Positions 1 through 5,645 of a DNA stretch of 9,315 nucleotides are shown in pieces. The position numbers and the translations under genes are program-made. Source of the stretch: Bacillota bacterium. Its GTDB lineage: Bacteria; Bacillota; Clostridia; Peptostreptococcales; Anaerovoracaceae. The stretch is from contig JAEDMR010000074.1 in assembly GCA_016302925.1 (NCBI GenBank), positions 1 through 9,315 of the forward strand. The letters run 5' to 3'. Under the pieces are notes generated by a model. It saw only the letters and a list, made by a program, of their open reading frames with translations. It had not been told where the DNA came from and did no database searches. Positions within the stretch are counted from its first letter, which is position 1, and every line of letters begins with the position of its first letter.

Positions 1-162
1 CGGCTGTGCGAATCCCATCTTCGGATGGGGGTTGAATCCCTGCGAGTATCGAAGGGCAATGCCTGTTTTTTTGAAGCTTCGTTTGAAGATGCGAAGCAGA
101 TCCAGATGAGATGTATATTTCACATATCCGGTTTTATGAAATTTCAGCACATATCTGCTCAT
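1..162 (-). CDS. DUF2344 / radical SAM-linked protein (TIGR03936-type), N-terminal part only
   Basis: The first 54 residues run off the window edge without a stop. The ATG at 162 has a clear GGAGGG ribosome binding site inside the end of the preceding gene. It overlaps that gene's TGA stop as ATGA, a layout typical of translational coupling. The start MSRYVLKFHKTG followed by a YTSHLDLLR-like segment and a SQGFNPHPKMGF segment is what I recognise from the DUF2344 family (PF10105), the 'radical SAM-linked' proteins found beside or fused to the large radical SAM protein encoded immediately upstream. The biochemical role of the family is not known. The coupling implies that the two proteins are made in similar amounts and probably act together. 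The C-terminal part, and whatever gene follows (often an RNase E/G gene in related genomes, from memory), is outside the window. Confidence 0.85.
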   Translation of the reverse strand, partial: MSRYVLKFHKTGYVKYTSHLDLLRIFKRSFKKTGIALRYSQGFNPHPKMGFAQP

Positions 163-2012
163 AAACAGCCCTCCATTTCACATGTTACATAGCGGTTGAT
201 GCCGCAGCCAACACAGGCATGTCGGCAATCCTGTGTCGTAACGGCTCCATATGCACGCTCGGCCTCCAGGCGGAGGAACTTCTTCGAAACGCCGCTGTCA
301 ATGATATCCCACGGAAGGATTTCATCAAAACTGCGCTTCCGTTCCGTATAGAAAGTCTTATCAATGCCGCTGTCTGCAAATGCCTTTTCCCATGCATCCG
401 GTTTGAAATGCTCTGTCCAGCCGTCCAGTCTGCATCCGTTTCGGAAGGCTGCCTCCAGCAACTTGCCGCACCGTCTGTCGCCCCGGGCGAAAACTGCTTC
501 GTATGAGCTTGTGGCATTATCATGGTAGTTAAATGTGACACCTTTCATATGGAGTTTTGCTGTAAGGTAGTTATGTTTCCGCGCGAATTCTTCCGCTGAA
601 TTCTGGCTTTCCCACTGGAAAGGAGTACCGGACTTCGGAACAAAATTTGATACACTTACCGTAACCCGGAAGCGGCCGCCCCGGCTGCCGTTTATTTTAT
701 AATTCAGATCTACAATTTTTTTCGCAATCTCCGCTATTCCGTCCAGATCCTCATCTGTTTCGGTAGGAAGACCAATCATGAAATACAGCTTAATATGGCT
801 CCATCCAAGTTCCAATGCCTGCTCGATGGATGTATAAATGTCTGCTTCCGTCACGCCCTTGTTAATGACATCCCTCAGTCTTTGGGTACCTGCTTCCGGT
901 GCATAGGTCAGTCCGGATTTCCGATATTCCTGAATCTGATTCAGCACATCGAAAGCAAATCTGTCAATCCGAAGAGACGGCAGAGAAAGCGATACGTTTT
1001 CTTTTTTACATGCCGGAATCAGGGCATTTGCCAGATCTTCAAAGCGTGAATAGTCACTGGTAGACAGAGACAGAAGAGAAAGTTCATCATTACCTGTATT
1101 GGCCAGCTGTTCCATAGCCAGATCCATAATTCGATCCAGAGAACGTTCCCGTACCGGACGGTAAATCATTCCTGCCTGACAGAAACGGCAGCCTCGCGTG
1201 CATCCCCGGAAGGTTTCCACCACAGAACGGTCATGCACCGCTTCCACAAAAGGCACTACAGGCTCTGTCGGGAACGGCAGATCTTCAATGTTTCCAATGA
1301 TCGTCCGCTTCACTGGGAACGGTGCTTCCTCATATAGTTTACAGAATTCTTTTATGGTTCCATCTTCGTTATATTTCACATCATAGAGCGAAGGGATGTA
1401 TATTCCATCCATCTTGCATGCTTCATGGAAAAACTCCTTCCGGCTTTTGCCCTGTACTTTACAAATAGCATACAGATCAATCAGATCCGGCAGAAGAATT
1501 TCGCCATCGCCAATGAGGAACAGATCAATGAAGTCCGTCAGGGGTTCCGGATTGAAAGCACAGGGTCCCCCTGCTATCACCAGTGGATATCTTTCATCCC
1601 GTTCTTCTCTTCGAATTGGAATCTGTGCCAGATCCAGCATATTGAGTACAGTCGTGAAGGACATTTCATACTGGAGCGTGAATCCCACGATATCCATTTC
1701 AGAGAGCGGTGTCTTTGTTTCCAGTGTCAGCAGCGGAATATTTTCTTCGCGCATGAGCTTCTCCATATCCACAGCCGGTGCAAAAACACGTTCGCAGTAC
1801 AGAGTCTCTCTGTCATTTATAACCTTATATAAAATCTGCATGCCCAGATAAGACATACCTATTTCGTAAAGATCCGGAAAACAAAAGGCAAACCTGCCTT
1901 TGACTTTCTCCGGGTCTTTCTTTACAGAATGGATTTCCCCGCCGATATACCGGCCAGGTTTTTCCACTCGTTTCAACAGCTGATTCAGTTTCTCAGTATG
2001 ACTATGATTCAT
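159..2012 (-). CDS. B12-binding-domain-type radical SAM protein (TIGR03960 family), function unknown
   Basis: 617 residues, the usual length for this family. Residues about 38-180 look like the cobalamin-binding-like Rossmann domain found before many radical SAM cores (IAGGPCAFNPEPLTD near 147-160, then GDGE 168-171), but I see no DxHxxG cobalamin-ligand motif. The radical SAM core follows, with the 4Fe-4S/SAM cysteines C271, C275 and C278 in FRGCTRGCRFCQAG. YAPEAGTQRLR at 370-380 and YFMIGLPTETDEDL at 410-423 fit the later strands of the barrel. The C-terminus is cysteine-rich (C596, C600, C603, C611, C616), repeating the CxxxCxxC spacing and possibly binding a second cluster. The start has a GGAG site about 9 nt upstream and lies 22 bp after the HD-domain gene. 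The stop overlaps the DUF2344 start. The substrate is unknown; RNA or cofactor modification would be guesses. Family assignment is firm, function is not. Confidence 0.9.
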   Translation of the reverse strand: MNHSHTEKLNQLLKRVEKPGRYIGGEIHSVKKDPEKVKGRFAFCFPDLYEIGMSYLGMQILYKVINDRETLYCERVFAPAVDMEKLMREENIPLLTLETKTPLSEMDIVGFTLQYEMSFTTVLNMLDLAQIPIRREERDERYPLVIAGGPCAFNPEPLTDFIDLFLIGDGEILLPDLIDLYAICKVQGKSRKEFFHEACKMDGIYIPSLYDVKYNEDGTIKEFCKLYEEAPFPVKRTIIGNIEDLPFPTEPVVPFVEAVHDRSVVETFRGCTRGCRFCQAGMIYRPVRERSLDRIMDLAMEQLANTGNDELSLLSLSTSDYSRFEDLANALIPACKKENVSLSLPSLRIDRFAFDVLNQIQEYRKSGLTYAPEAGTQRLRDVINKGVTEADIYTSIEQALELGWSHIKLYFMIGLPTETDEDLDGIAEIAKKIVDLNYKINGSRGGRFRVTVSVSNFVPKSGTPFQWESQNSAEEFARKHNYLTAKLHMKGVTFNYHDNATSSYEAVFARGDRRCGKLLEAAFRNGCRLDGWTEHFKPDAWEKAFADSGIDKTFYTERKRSFDEILPWDIIDSGVSKKFLRLEAERAYGAVTTQDCRHACVGCGINRYVTCEMEGCL

Positions 2013-2034
2013 TCTGTAATTCTCCTGTCATTTT

Positions 2035-2553
2035 TTATTTAAGTAAGTCATCTATTGAAATGCCAATGATTTCTTCAATCTGTTTCAGCAGAATGCGCAT
2101 CTTTTCTCTGTGCTCTGCCAGATGTGCCTGGATTTCCGGAATATGCGGAGCCTTGTCCATAATGTACTGAAATCGTTCATCTACACCTACATACTGATCT
2201 TCCTTCACCAGACGGTCTCCCAGACATACCATGTCTGTTTCATTCAGCCTGTCCACTGGATTGAACTGATATGTCATATGCACTCTGACAATTGCCGCTT
2301 CCTCCTGAAAACCGCTTTTTTCCAGTATATCTGCGCATACATTCCAGTGCTCATCACTGGTTCTGGCCGTATCGTGGGCCAGTCCGGCGCCCCGGATCAG
2401 ATCCAGATCAAGATGATACCCATGGCAGTTCAATGCTTCTGCAATTCCCAGTGCAACTCTGGTTACAGCCCGGCAGTGTGCAATTACATGGTTTGGCGTT
2501 CCATATTCTTTATAGAGCTGATTCACTTCTTCTTCGGTAATTCTGCGAGCCAT
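2035..2553 (-). CDS. HD-domain metal-dependent phosphohydrolase, substrate unknown
   Basis: 172 residues. The HD-superfamily metal ligands are visible: H26 (in VIAHCRAVTRVA), the H60-D61 pair (GAGLAHDTAR), a likely further histidine at H92 and D113 (LGDRLVKEDQ). The fold appears to be a single HD domain followed by a helical C-terminus. It is somewhat like YqeK (a diadenosine tetraphosphate hydrolase often found near obgE and nadD), but the sequence around the HD pair is not clearly YqeK. I therefore leave it as a generic HD hydrolase, acting on a nucleotide or phosphoester. The start at 2553 is supported by AGAGG about 6-7 nt upstream. It is followed after 22 bp by the large radical SAM gene with no terminator between, so the two are probably co-transcribed. 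Upstream lie a candidate promoter and a hairpin. Confidence 0.8.
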   Translation of the reverse strand: MARRITEEEVNQLYKEYGTPNHVIAHCRAVTRVALGIAEALNCHGYHLDLDLIRGAGLAHDTARTSDEHWNVCADILEKSGFQEEAAIVRVHMTYQFNPVDRLNETDMVCLGDRLVKEDQYVGVDERFQYIMDKAPHIPEIQAHLAEHREKMRILLKQIEEIIGISIDDLLK

Positions 2554-2574
2554 TTCAAACCTCTTTTATCTTAC

Positions 2575-2621
2575 AAAAAGAATACCGGCTGCCAGACGCC
2601 TTATGGCAGGTTTTCAGCCGG
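2575..2621 (-). terminator. Hairpin plus T-run between the M23-like gene and the HD gene (terminator or attenuator)
   Basis: On the minus strand, arms CCGGCTG (2621-2615) and CAGCCGG (2591-2585) can pair over 7 bp. Alternatively, inner arms CTGCCA (2609-2604) and TGGCAG (2594-2589) pair over 6 bp. The two options share bases and are partly exclusive. TATTC and then a run of five T (2579-2575) follow. This suits an intrinsic terminator for the upstream gene. Because a candidate promoter lies upstream of it, it could also sit in the leader of the HD gene. Confidence 0.6.
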
Positions 2622-2629
2622 CTTTCCTT

Positions 2630-2658
2630 ATTTTATCATATTTTCTGGCAGATTTCCA
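2630..2658 (-). promoter_or_regulatory. Candidate extended -10 promoter for the HD / radical SAM / DUF2344 genes
   Basis: The minus strand reads TGGAAA (2658-2653), a 17-bp spacer, then TAAAAT (2635-2630) preceded by TG at the extended -10 position (TGATAAAAT). The -35 matches consensus at 4 of 6 positions, so the extended -10 would carry much of the recognition. Transcription would start near 2623, just before the hairpin at 2621-2575. Inferred from pattern only. Confidence 0.4.
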
Positions 2659-2675
2659 TGGGTTTATCCAAGTTT

Positions 2676-3191
2676 TCAGCTGCTGGTTTTATCCTCCAGA
2701 ACGTAGTAAAATTCCTTTTCTCCGCTGCTGTCATAGGAACCGATCATGTCCCCTTTTTTCACCCGTTCCCCCGTGATTACAGCCGCATTGGAAAGCTGTC
2801 CGTAAGTTGAGATTTTATCCGGGTGTTCTACTTTCACATACATACCGATATCATCTCGGATCCCTGCCCGCAGCACTTTTCCGCCAGCCACGGCGTACAC
2901 CGGATGGATAGACGTATCTTCATTTTCATCCAGAGGCTTCCCGTACTGCACCTTTTCATTTGCTTCCAGTACAGCTTCACTGACCCTTGCAGGTGCGGAA
3001 ACTGCAGCCGAAGCCGCATCCTTTCCCAGCTGCAGAAGTTCTGCCAGTGTGTAGTTCTCACGCACTGCCTTGCTTATTTTTTCAAGAAACGCTCCCGTTT
3101 TACCTTCTTCCGGCAGGACACCCGTTTGTACTGAAACGAAAATGCCCAGACAGAGAATCGCCTGTATCATGACTTTTCTGTTTCTGTCCAT
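2676..3191 (-). CDS. Membrane-anchored degenerate M23/LytM-domain protein (SpoIVFA/SpoIIQ-like)
   Basis: 171 residues from the ATG at 3191, which follows a GGGGGG ribosome binding site. An upstream in-frame ATG at 3212 has no such site. Residues about 8-25 form one hydrophobic segment after a basic start (MDRNRK), which predicts a signal anchor with the rest outside the membrane. Residues about 97-168 match the M23/lysostaphin fold (VYAVAGGKVLRAG 98-110, YVKVEH 118-123, GERVKKGDMIGS 141-152). The zinc-site residues are missing, however. The usual YxHL is YGQL (130-133), and the position of the HxHFE strand is FYYVLED (161-167). It is therefore very probably not a peptidase but a binding or scaffolding domain. 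Dead LytM domains of this kind occur in SpoIVFA and SpoIIQ. SpoIVFA is encoded near rplU-rpmA-obg in Bacillus, which makes a SpoIVFA-related origin plausible but unproven. No spoIVFB is present here. The C-terminus is short; see findings for a possible frameshifted tail. Confidence 0.7.
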   Translation of the reverse strand: MDRNRKVMIQAILCLGIFVSVQTGVLPEEGKTGAFLEKISKAVRENYTLAELLQLGKDAASAAVSAPARVSEAVLEANEKVQYGKPLDENEDTSIHPVYAVAGGKVLRAGIRDDIGMYVKVEHPDKISTYGQLSNAAVITGERVKKGDMIGSYDSSGEKEFYYVLEDKTSS

Positions 3192-3210
3192 AGTTTTTCC
3201 CCCCACTGCC

Positions 3211-3241
3211 ATTGTATGTGTTCAGGAAGAGGAAATGACAA
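3211..3241 (-). promoter_or_regulatory. Weak candidate promoter for the M23-like gene
   Basis: TTGTCA (3241-3236) and TACAAT (3216-3211) on the minus strand are separated by 19 bp, longer than the usual 17. The start point would be near 3204, leaving a very short leader that just contains the GGGGGG ribosome binding site. It follows the obgE terminator directly. Pattern-based and uncertain. Confidence 0.25.
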
Positions 3242-3274
3242 AAAAAGCTGCATTGTTTGATATGACAATGCAGC
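3240..3274 (-). terminator. Intrinsic terminator after obgE
   Basis: On the minus strand a perfect 10-bp stem, GCTGCATTGT (3274-3265) and ACAATGCAGC (3256-3247), closes an 8-nt loop. Seven T follow directly (3246-3240). It begins 8 bp after the obgE stop codon. This is a textbook rho-independent terminator. Confidence 0.93.
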
Positions 3275-3282
3275 AGCAAGCA

Positions 3283-4584
3283 TTAAAATTCGTCCCAGTA
3301 TTCCAGTTCGTAATTTTTGATTCGGATGATATCGCCTTCATCCAGGCCCATTTCTTTCAATCTGTCGATGGCCCCGTTCTTTTCGATATACTTATACAGA
3401 TAACGAAGTGAACCCATATCATTGAAGTTGGTGGAGTTGAAGATCTTCTCCAGCTGTTTTCCTTCCAGGGTATACACATCATCTTCTTCGTCATAGCCTG
3501 CATAGATTTCTCTGTAGTTCGGGTCGTTATCATCCGCTTCGAAGTCAAAGTATTCCACTTCGTCATCATCTTCCGGCGGGTTCGCTTCGATTCGCTTCAG
3601 TTCATGCAGTGCAGCGGTAAGCAGTTCCTTCACGCCCAGATCCAGGGGAGCGGAAATCGGGAATACCTGATATCCTTTGTTTTCCACATAGGCTTTGAAT
3701 TCCTGGTACTGCGGATTATCTTCCTCAATCATATCAATCTTATTGGCTGCCACAAGCTGCGGTTTTTTCAGAATTCGCGGACTGTATGCTTCCAGTTCCC
3801 GGTTGATCTTTTCAAAATCATCGATCGGATTTCTTCCTTCACTTCCGGACACATCCACCACATGAATCAGAACCTTGGTCCGCTCGATATGCTTCAGGAA
3901 TTTGAAGCCAAGTCCCAGTCCTTCACTGGCACCTTCGATAATTCCAGCGATATCCGCCATTACGAAGCTGGTATCATACAGTTCTACCACACCCAGATTC
4001 GGATCTATGGTGGTAAAGTGATAGTTTGCAATTTTCGGCTGTGCACTGGTTGCAGTAGAAAGCAGAGAGGATTTTCCTACATTCGGAAAGCCCACCAGCC
4101 CCACGTCCGCGATCAGTTTCATTTCCAGAATCACGGTTCGTTCTTTCGCCTCGCCGCCTGCTTCTGCGAAATTCGGAGCCTGCCGCACAGAATTTTTGAA
4201 ATGCACATTCCCACGGCCGCCGCGGCCGCCTTTGGCAGCCACGAAGGATTCACCATCTTCTACCAGGTCTTTCATCACCAGGCCGGTGGCTTCATCGATG
4301 ACCATGGTGCCCATCGGAACCTTAATGACCAGATTCTCCCCGGCTTTTCCAAACCGTTTTTTCTTCATACCGTTCTGGCCGCTTTCCGCTTCATATTTTC
4401 TTTTATAGCGAAAGTCCATCAGCGTTCTCAGGTTTCGATCTGCCTGAAAGATCACATCTCCGCCTCTGCCGCCGTCGCCACCGTCCGGTCCGCCCTCCGG
4501 AACGAAAGGTTCTCTTCGGAACGTAACGGCGCCGTCTCCGCCTTTTCCTGACTTTATAAATATTTTGGCTCTGTCAACAAACAT
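3283..4584 (-). CDS. obgE: Obg-family GTPase (CgtA/ObgE), ribosome assembly
   Basis: 433 residues, the normal length for Gram-positive Obg. The glycine-rich OBG domain spans about 1-158 (GKGGDGAVTFRREPFVPEGG, later KGGRGGRGN at 118-126). The G domain follows, with the P-loop GFPNVGKSS (165-173), switch region TTIDPNLG (191-198), DIAGI (211-215), NKID (281-284) and SAP (311-313). After an acidic stretch (about 337-370) comes a C-terminal OCT domain ending at 433. Obg binds the large ribosomal subunit late in assembly and links GTP/ppGpp status to growth. The start has AAGGAGG 7 nt upstream. The gene sits 97 bp after rpmA, but a strong terminator and a second hairpin lie in that gap and another terminator follows, so it looks like a single-gene unit. 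I see no convincing promoter of its own. Confidence 0.98.
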   Translation of the reverse strand: MFVDRAKIFIKSGKGGDGAVTFRREPFVPEGGPDGGDGGRGGDVIFQADRNLRTLMDFRYKRKYEAESGQNGMKKKRFGKAGENLVIKVPMGTMVIDEATGLVMKDLVEDGESFVAAKGGRGGRGNVHFKNSVRQAPNFAEAGGEAKERTVILEMKLIADVGLVGFPNVGKSSLLSTATSAQPKIANYHFTTIDPNLGVVELYDTSFVMADIAGIIEGASEGLGLGFKFLKHIERTKVLIHVVDVSGSEGRNPIDDFEKINRELEAYSPRILKKPQLVAANKIDMIEEDNPQYQEFKAYVENKGYQVFPISAPLDLGVKELLTAALHELKRIEANPPEDDDEVEYFDFEADDNDPNYREIYAGYDEEDDVYTLEGKQLEKIFNSTNFNDMGSLRYLYKYIEKNGAIDRLKEMGLDEGDIIRIKNYELEYWDEF

Positions 4585-4603
4585 AATAGAACCTCCTTAT
4601 CTG

Positions 4604-4628
4604 CCGGACTTCAGATGATGAATTCCGG
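4604..4628 (-). promoter_or_regulatory. Hairpin in the obgE leader, just upstream of the ribosome binding site
   Basis: The minus strand carries CCGGAATTC (4628-4620), a 7-nt loop, then GAAGTCCGG (4612-4604). This gives a 9-position stem with a single A/G mismatch. No T-run follows, so it is not an intrinsic terminator. It ends about 5 nt before AAGGAGG of obgE and could affect mRNA stability or ribosome access. Function inferred only. Confidence 0.4.
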
Positions 4629-4636
4629 GCTCGTAC

Positions 4637-4670
4637 AAAAAGACCCTGTAACGGAATGTGTACAGGGTCT
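4637..4670 (-). terminator. Intrinsic terminator after rpmA
   Basis: A perfect 10-bp stem on the minus strand, AGACCCTGTA (4670-4661) and TACAGGGTCT (4650-4641), closes a 10-nt loop. It runs into TTTTT (4641-4637). It lies 11 bp after the rpmA stop and marks the end of the rplU-rpmA transcript. Confidence 0.9.
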
Positions 4671-4681
4671 CAATACTCTAA

Positions 4682-4942
4682 TTAAGCTTCTTTCGGATAA
4701 ACACTGACCTGTTTTCTGGTCTTGTCTTTTCTTTCGAACTTAACAGCACCATCGATCATTGCGAATAAAGTATCATCGCCGCCGATGCCTACGTTGTTAC
4801 CCGGATGGAACTTGGTTCCTCTCTGTCTAACCAGAATGCTTCCTGCAGTAACGAATTCGCCGTCTCCAGCTTTCAGTCCAAGACGTTTGGACTCGGAGTC
4901 ACGACCGTTCTTAGAGCTACCTACACCTTTTTTACTTGCCAT
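4682..4942 (-). CDS. rpmA: 50S ribosomal protein L27
   Basis: 86 residues starting MASKKGVGSSKNGRDSESKR, the conserved L27 N-terminus that reaches the peptidyl-transferase centre. The core motif RQRGTKFHPGNNVGIGGDD is at about 39-57. In most Firmicutes L27 begins with a short extension ending in FASKKG that the protease Prp (YsxB) removes. Here the protein begins directly with M-A-S-K-K-G. The upstream sequence has TAGGAGGT as the ribosome binding site and an in-frame TAG 18 nt before the ATG, so no extension is possible. The gene follows rplU after 28 bp, leaving no room for prp. Co-transcribed with rplU; a terminator follows. Confidence 0.98.
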   Translation of the reverse strand: MASKKGVGSSKNGRDSESKRLGLKAGDGEFVTAGSILVRQRGTKFHPGNNVGIGGDDTLFAMIDGAVKFERKDKTRKQVSVYPKEA

Positions 4943-4970
4943 AGAGACACCTCCTAACTATATCAGTAAA

Positions 4971-5471
4971 TTACTTTAATGCTTCTTCGATTGCTTCGAT
5001 AATTACAGCCTTGGTTGCCTTTTCATCGATTGCAATGTTGTTTTCCTTAGCAAAAGCAATCAGTTCGTCCTTCTTCATGGAAGCGGAAACCTTCTTAGCT
5101 TCCTTCACTTCAGCCTTTTCTTCTGCTGCAGCTGCCTTCGGTGCTTCTTCCTTCTTCGGAGCTGCTCCTGTTAAAGATTCAATCTTAACCATTGTGTACG
5201 GCTGTCTGTGACCCTGCTTCTTTCTGTAATCCTTCTTCGCCTTATACTTGAAGATGATTACCTTCTGGCCCTTACCGTGTTCTACTACGCTACCGGTTAC
5301 TGCTGCATCCAGGTACGGAGTGCCGACCTTAACATCATTACCGTCGCTTAAAACTAATACCTTGTCGAAAGCTACGGTTTCACCAACTTCAGCTTTGATC
5401 TTTTCGATGGTGATGATATCGCCTTCCTGTACTCTGTACTGCTTACCGCCAGTCTCAATTACTGCATACAT
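4971..5471 (-). CDS. rplU: 50S ribosomal protein L21 with a C-terminal extension
   Basis: 166 residues against about 103 for ordinary L21. Residues 1-101 are a normal L21 (MYAVIETGGKQYRVQEGD at the start, then YKAKKDYRKKQGHRQPYTMVKI at 76-97, the rRNA-binding part). Residues about 102-130 form an Ala/Lys/Glu-rich, probably disordered linker. Residues about 131-166 (SMKKDELIAFAKENNIAIDE and onward) look like a small helix-extended-loop-helix unit of the SAP/HeH or Rho N-terminal type, often linked to nucleic-acid binding. The start is preceded by AGAGGAGG 11 nt upstream. It is the first gene of the rplU-rpmA unit, driven by the promoter at 5568-5596 and preceded by a structured leader that probably gives autogenous control. 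The L21 identity is certain; the role of the tail is inferred. Confidence 0.98.
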   Translation of the reverse strand: MYAVIETGGKQYRVQEGDIITIEKIKAEVGETVAFDKVLVLSDGNDVKVGTPYLDAAVTGSVVEHGKGQKVIIFKYKAKKDYRKKQGHRQPYTMVKIESLTGAAPKKEEAPKAAAAEEKAEVKEAKKVSASMKKDELIAFAKENNIAIDEKATKAVIIEAIEEALK

Positions 5472-5561
5472 GTTTATATATTCCTCCTCTATCCGGTCTC
5501 GCCATCCAAGGTGGTAATCCTGATTGATTACACTTCAAAAACCTGTTCAGTGCGGCTCAAC
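5472..5561 (-). ncRNA. Probable L21 leader (autoregulatory 5' UTR of rplU)
   Basis: About 90 nt of transcribed leader lie between the rplU promoter and its ATG. It contains a GTAATC/GATTAC hairpin (5531-5526 with 5519-5514, 6-nt loop), a possible weaker pairing of CACT with AGTG upstream, and the block GGCGAGACCGG (5503-5493) just before the AGAGGAGG ribosome binding site. I recall this block, at this position, from the Firmicutes ribosomal protein L21 leader family in Rfam. In that family the RNA is thought to bind L21 and limit its own translation or transcription. The match is from memory and not computed. Confidence 0.55.
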
Positions 5562-5590
5562 TATTAAATAATAGCATCTGCCGCACTGAA
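5537..5590 (-). terminator. Long inverted repeat after recA, probable recA terminator overlapping the rplU promoter
   Basis: Perfect 11-bp arms, TTCAGTGCGGC (5590-5580) and GCCGCACTGAA (5556-5546) on the minus strand, enclose 23 nt. That interval itself folds as CTATTA-TT-TAATAG. CAGG and five T (5541-5537) follow. A recA transcript would make this hairpin about 55 nt after the stop codon. The T-run is four bases away from the stem, so termination may be weak. The same DNA holds the rplU -10 box. Confidence 0.55.
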
Positions 5591-5596
5591 AGTCAA
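5568..5596 (-). promoter_or_regulatory. Sigma-A-type promoter of rplU-rpmA
   Basis: TTGACT (5596-5591), a 17-bp spacer and TATTAT (5573-5568) on the minus strand. Both hexamers match consensus at 5 of 6 positions with ideal spacing, as expected for a ribosomal protein operon. Transcription should start near 5561. The spacer and -10 lie inside the large palindrome at 5546-5590. Confidence 0.85.
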
Positions 5597-5645
5597 GTAC
5601 AAATTAGTAATATTTCGCTTTTTTTCAATGAGTTCCGTCGATTCT

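Noticed and set aside
3192..3212. Start of the M23-like gene at 3212
   Set aside because: There is no ribosome binding site upstream of it, while the ATG at 3191 follows GGGGGG at a good distance. The ATG at 3212 also overlaps the candidate -10 box.
3604..4551. A 315-codon open frame on the + strand opposite obgE
   Set aside because: It mirrors the strongly biased obgE codons, shows no recognisable domain or ribosome binding site, and obgE is certain.
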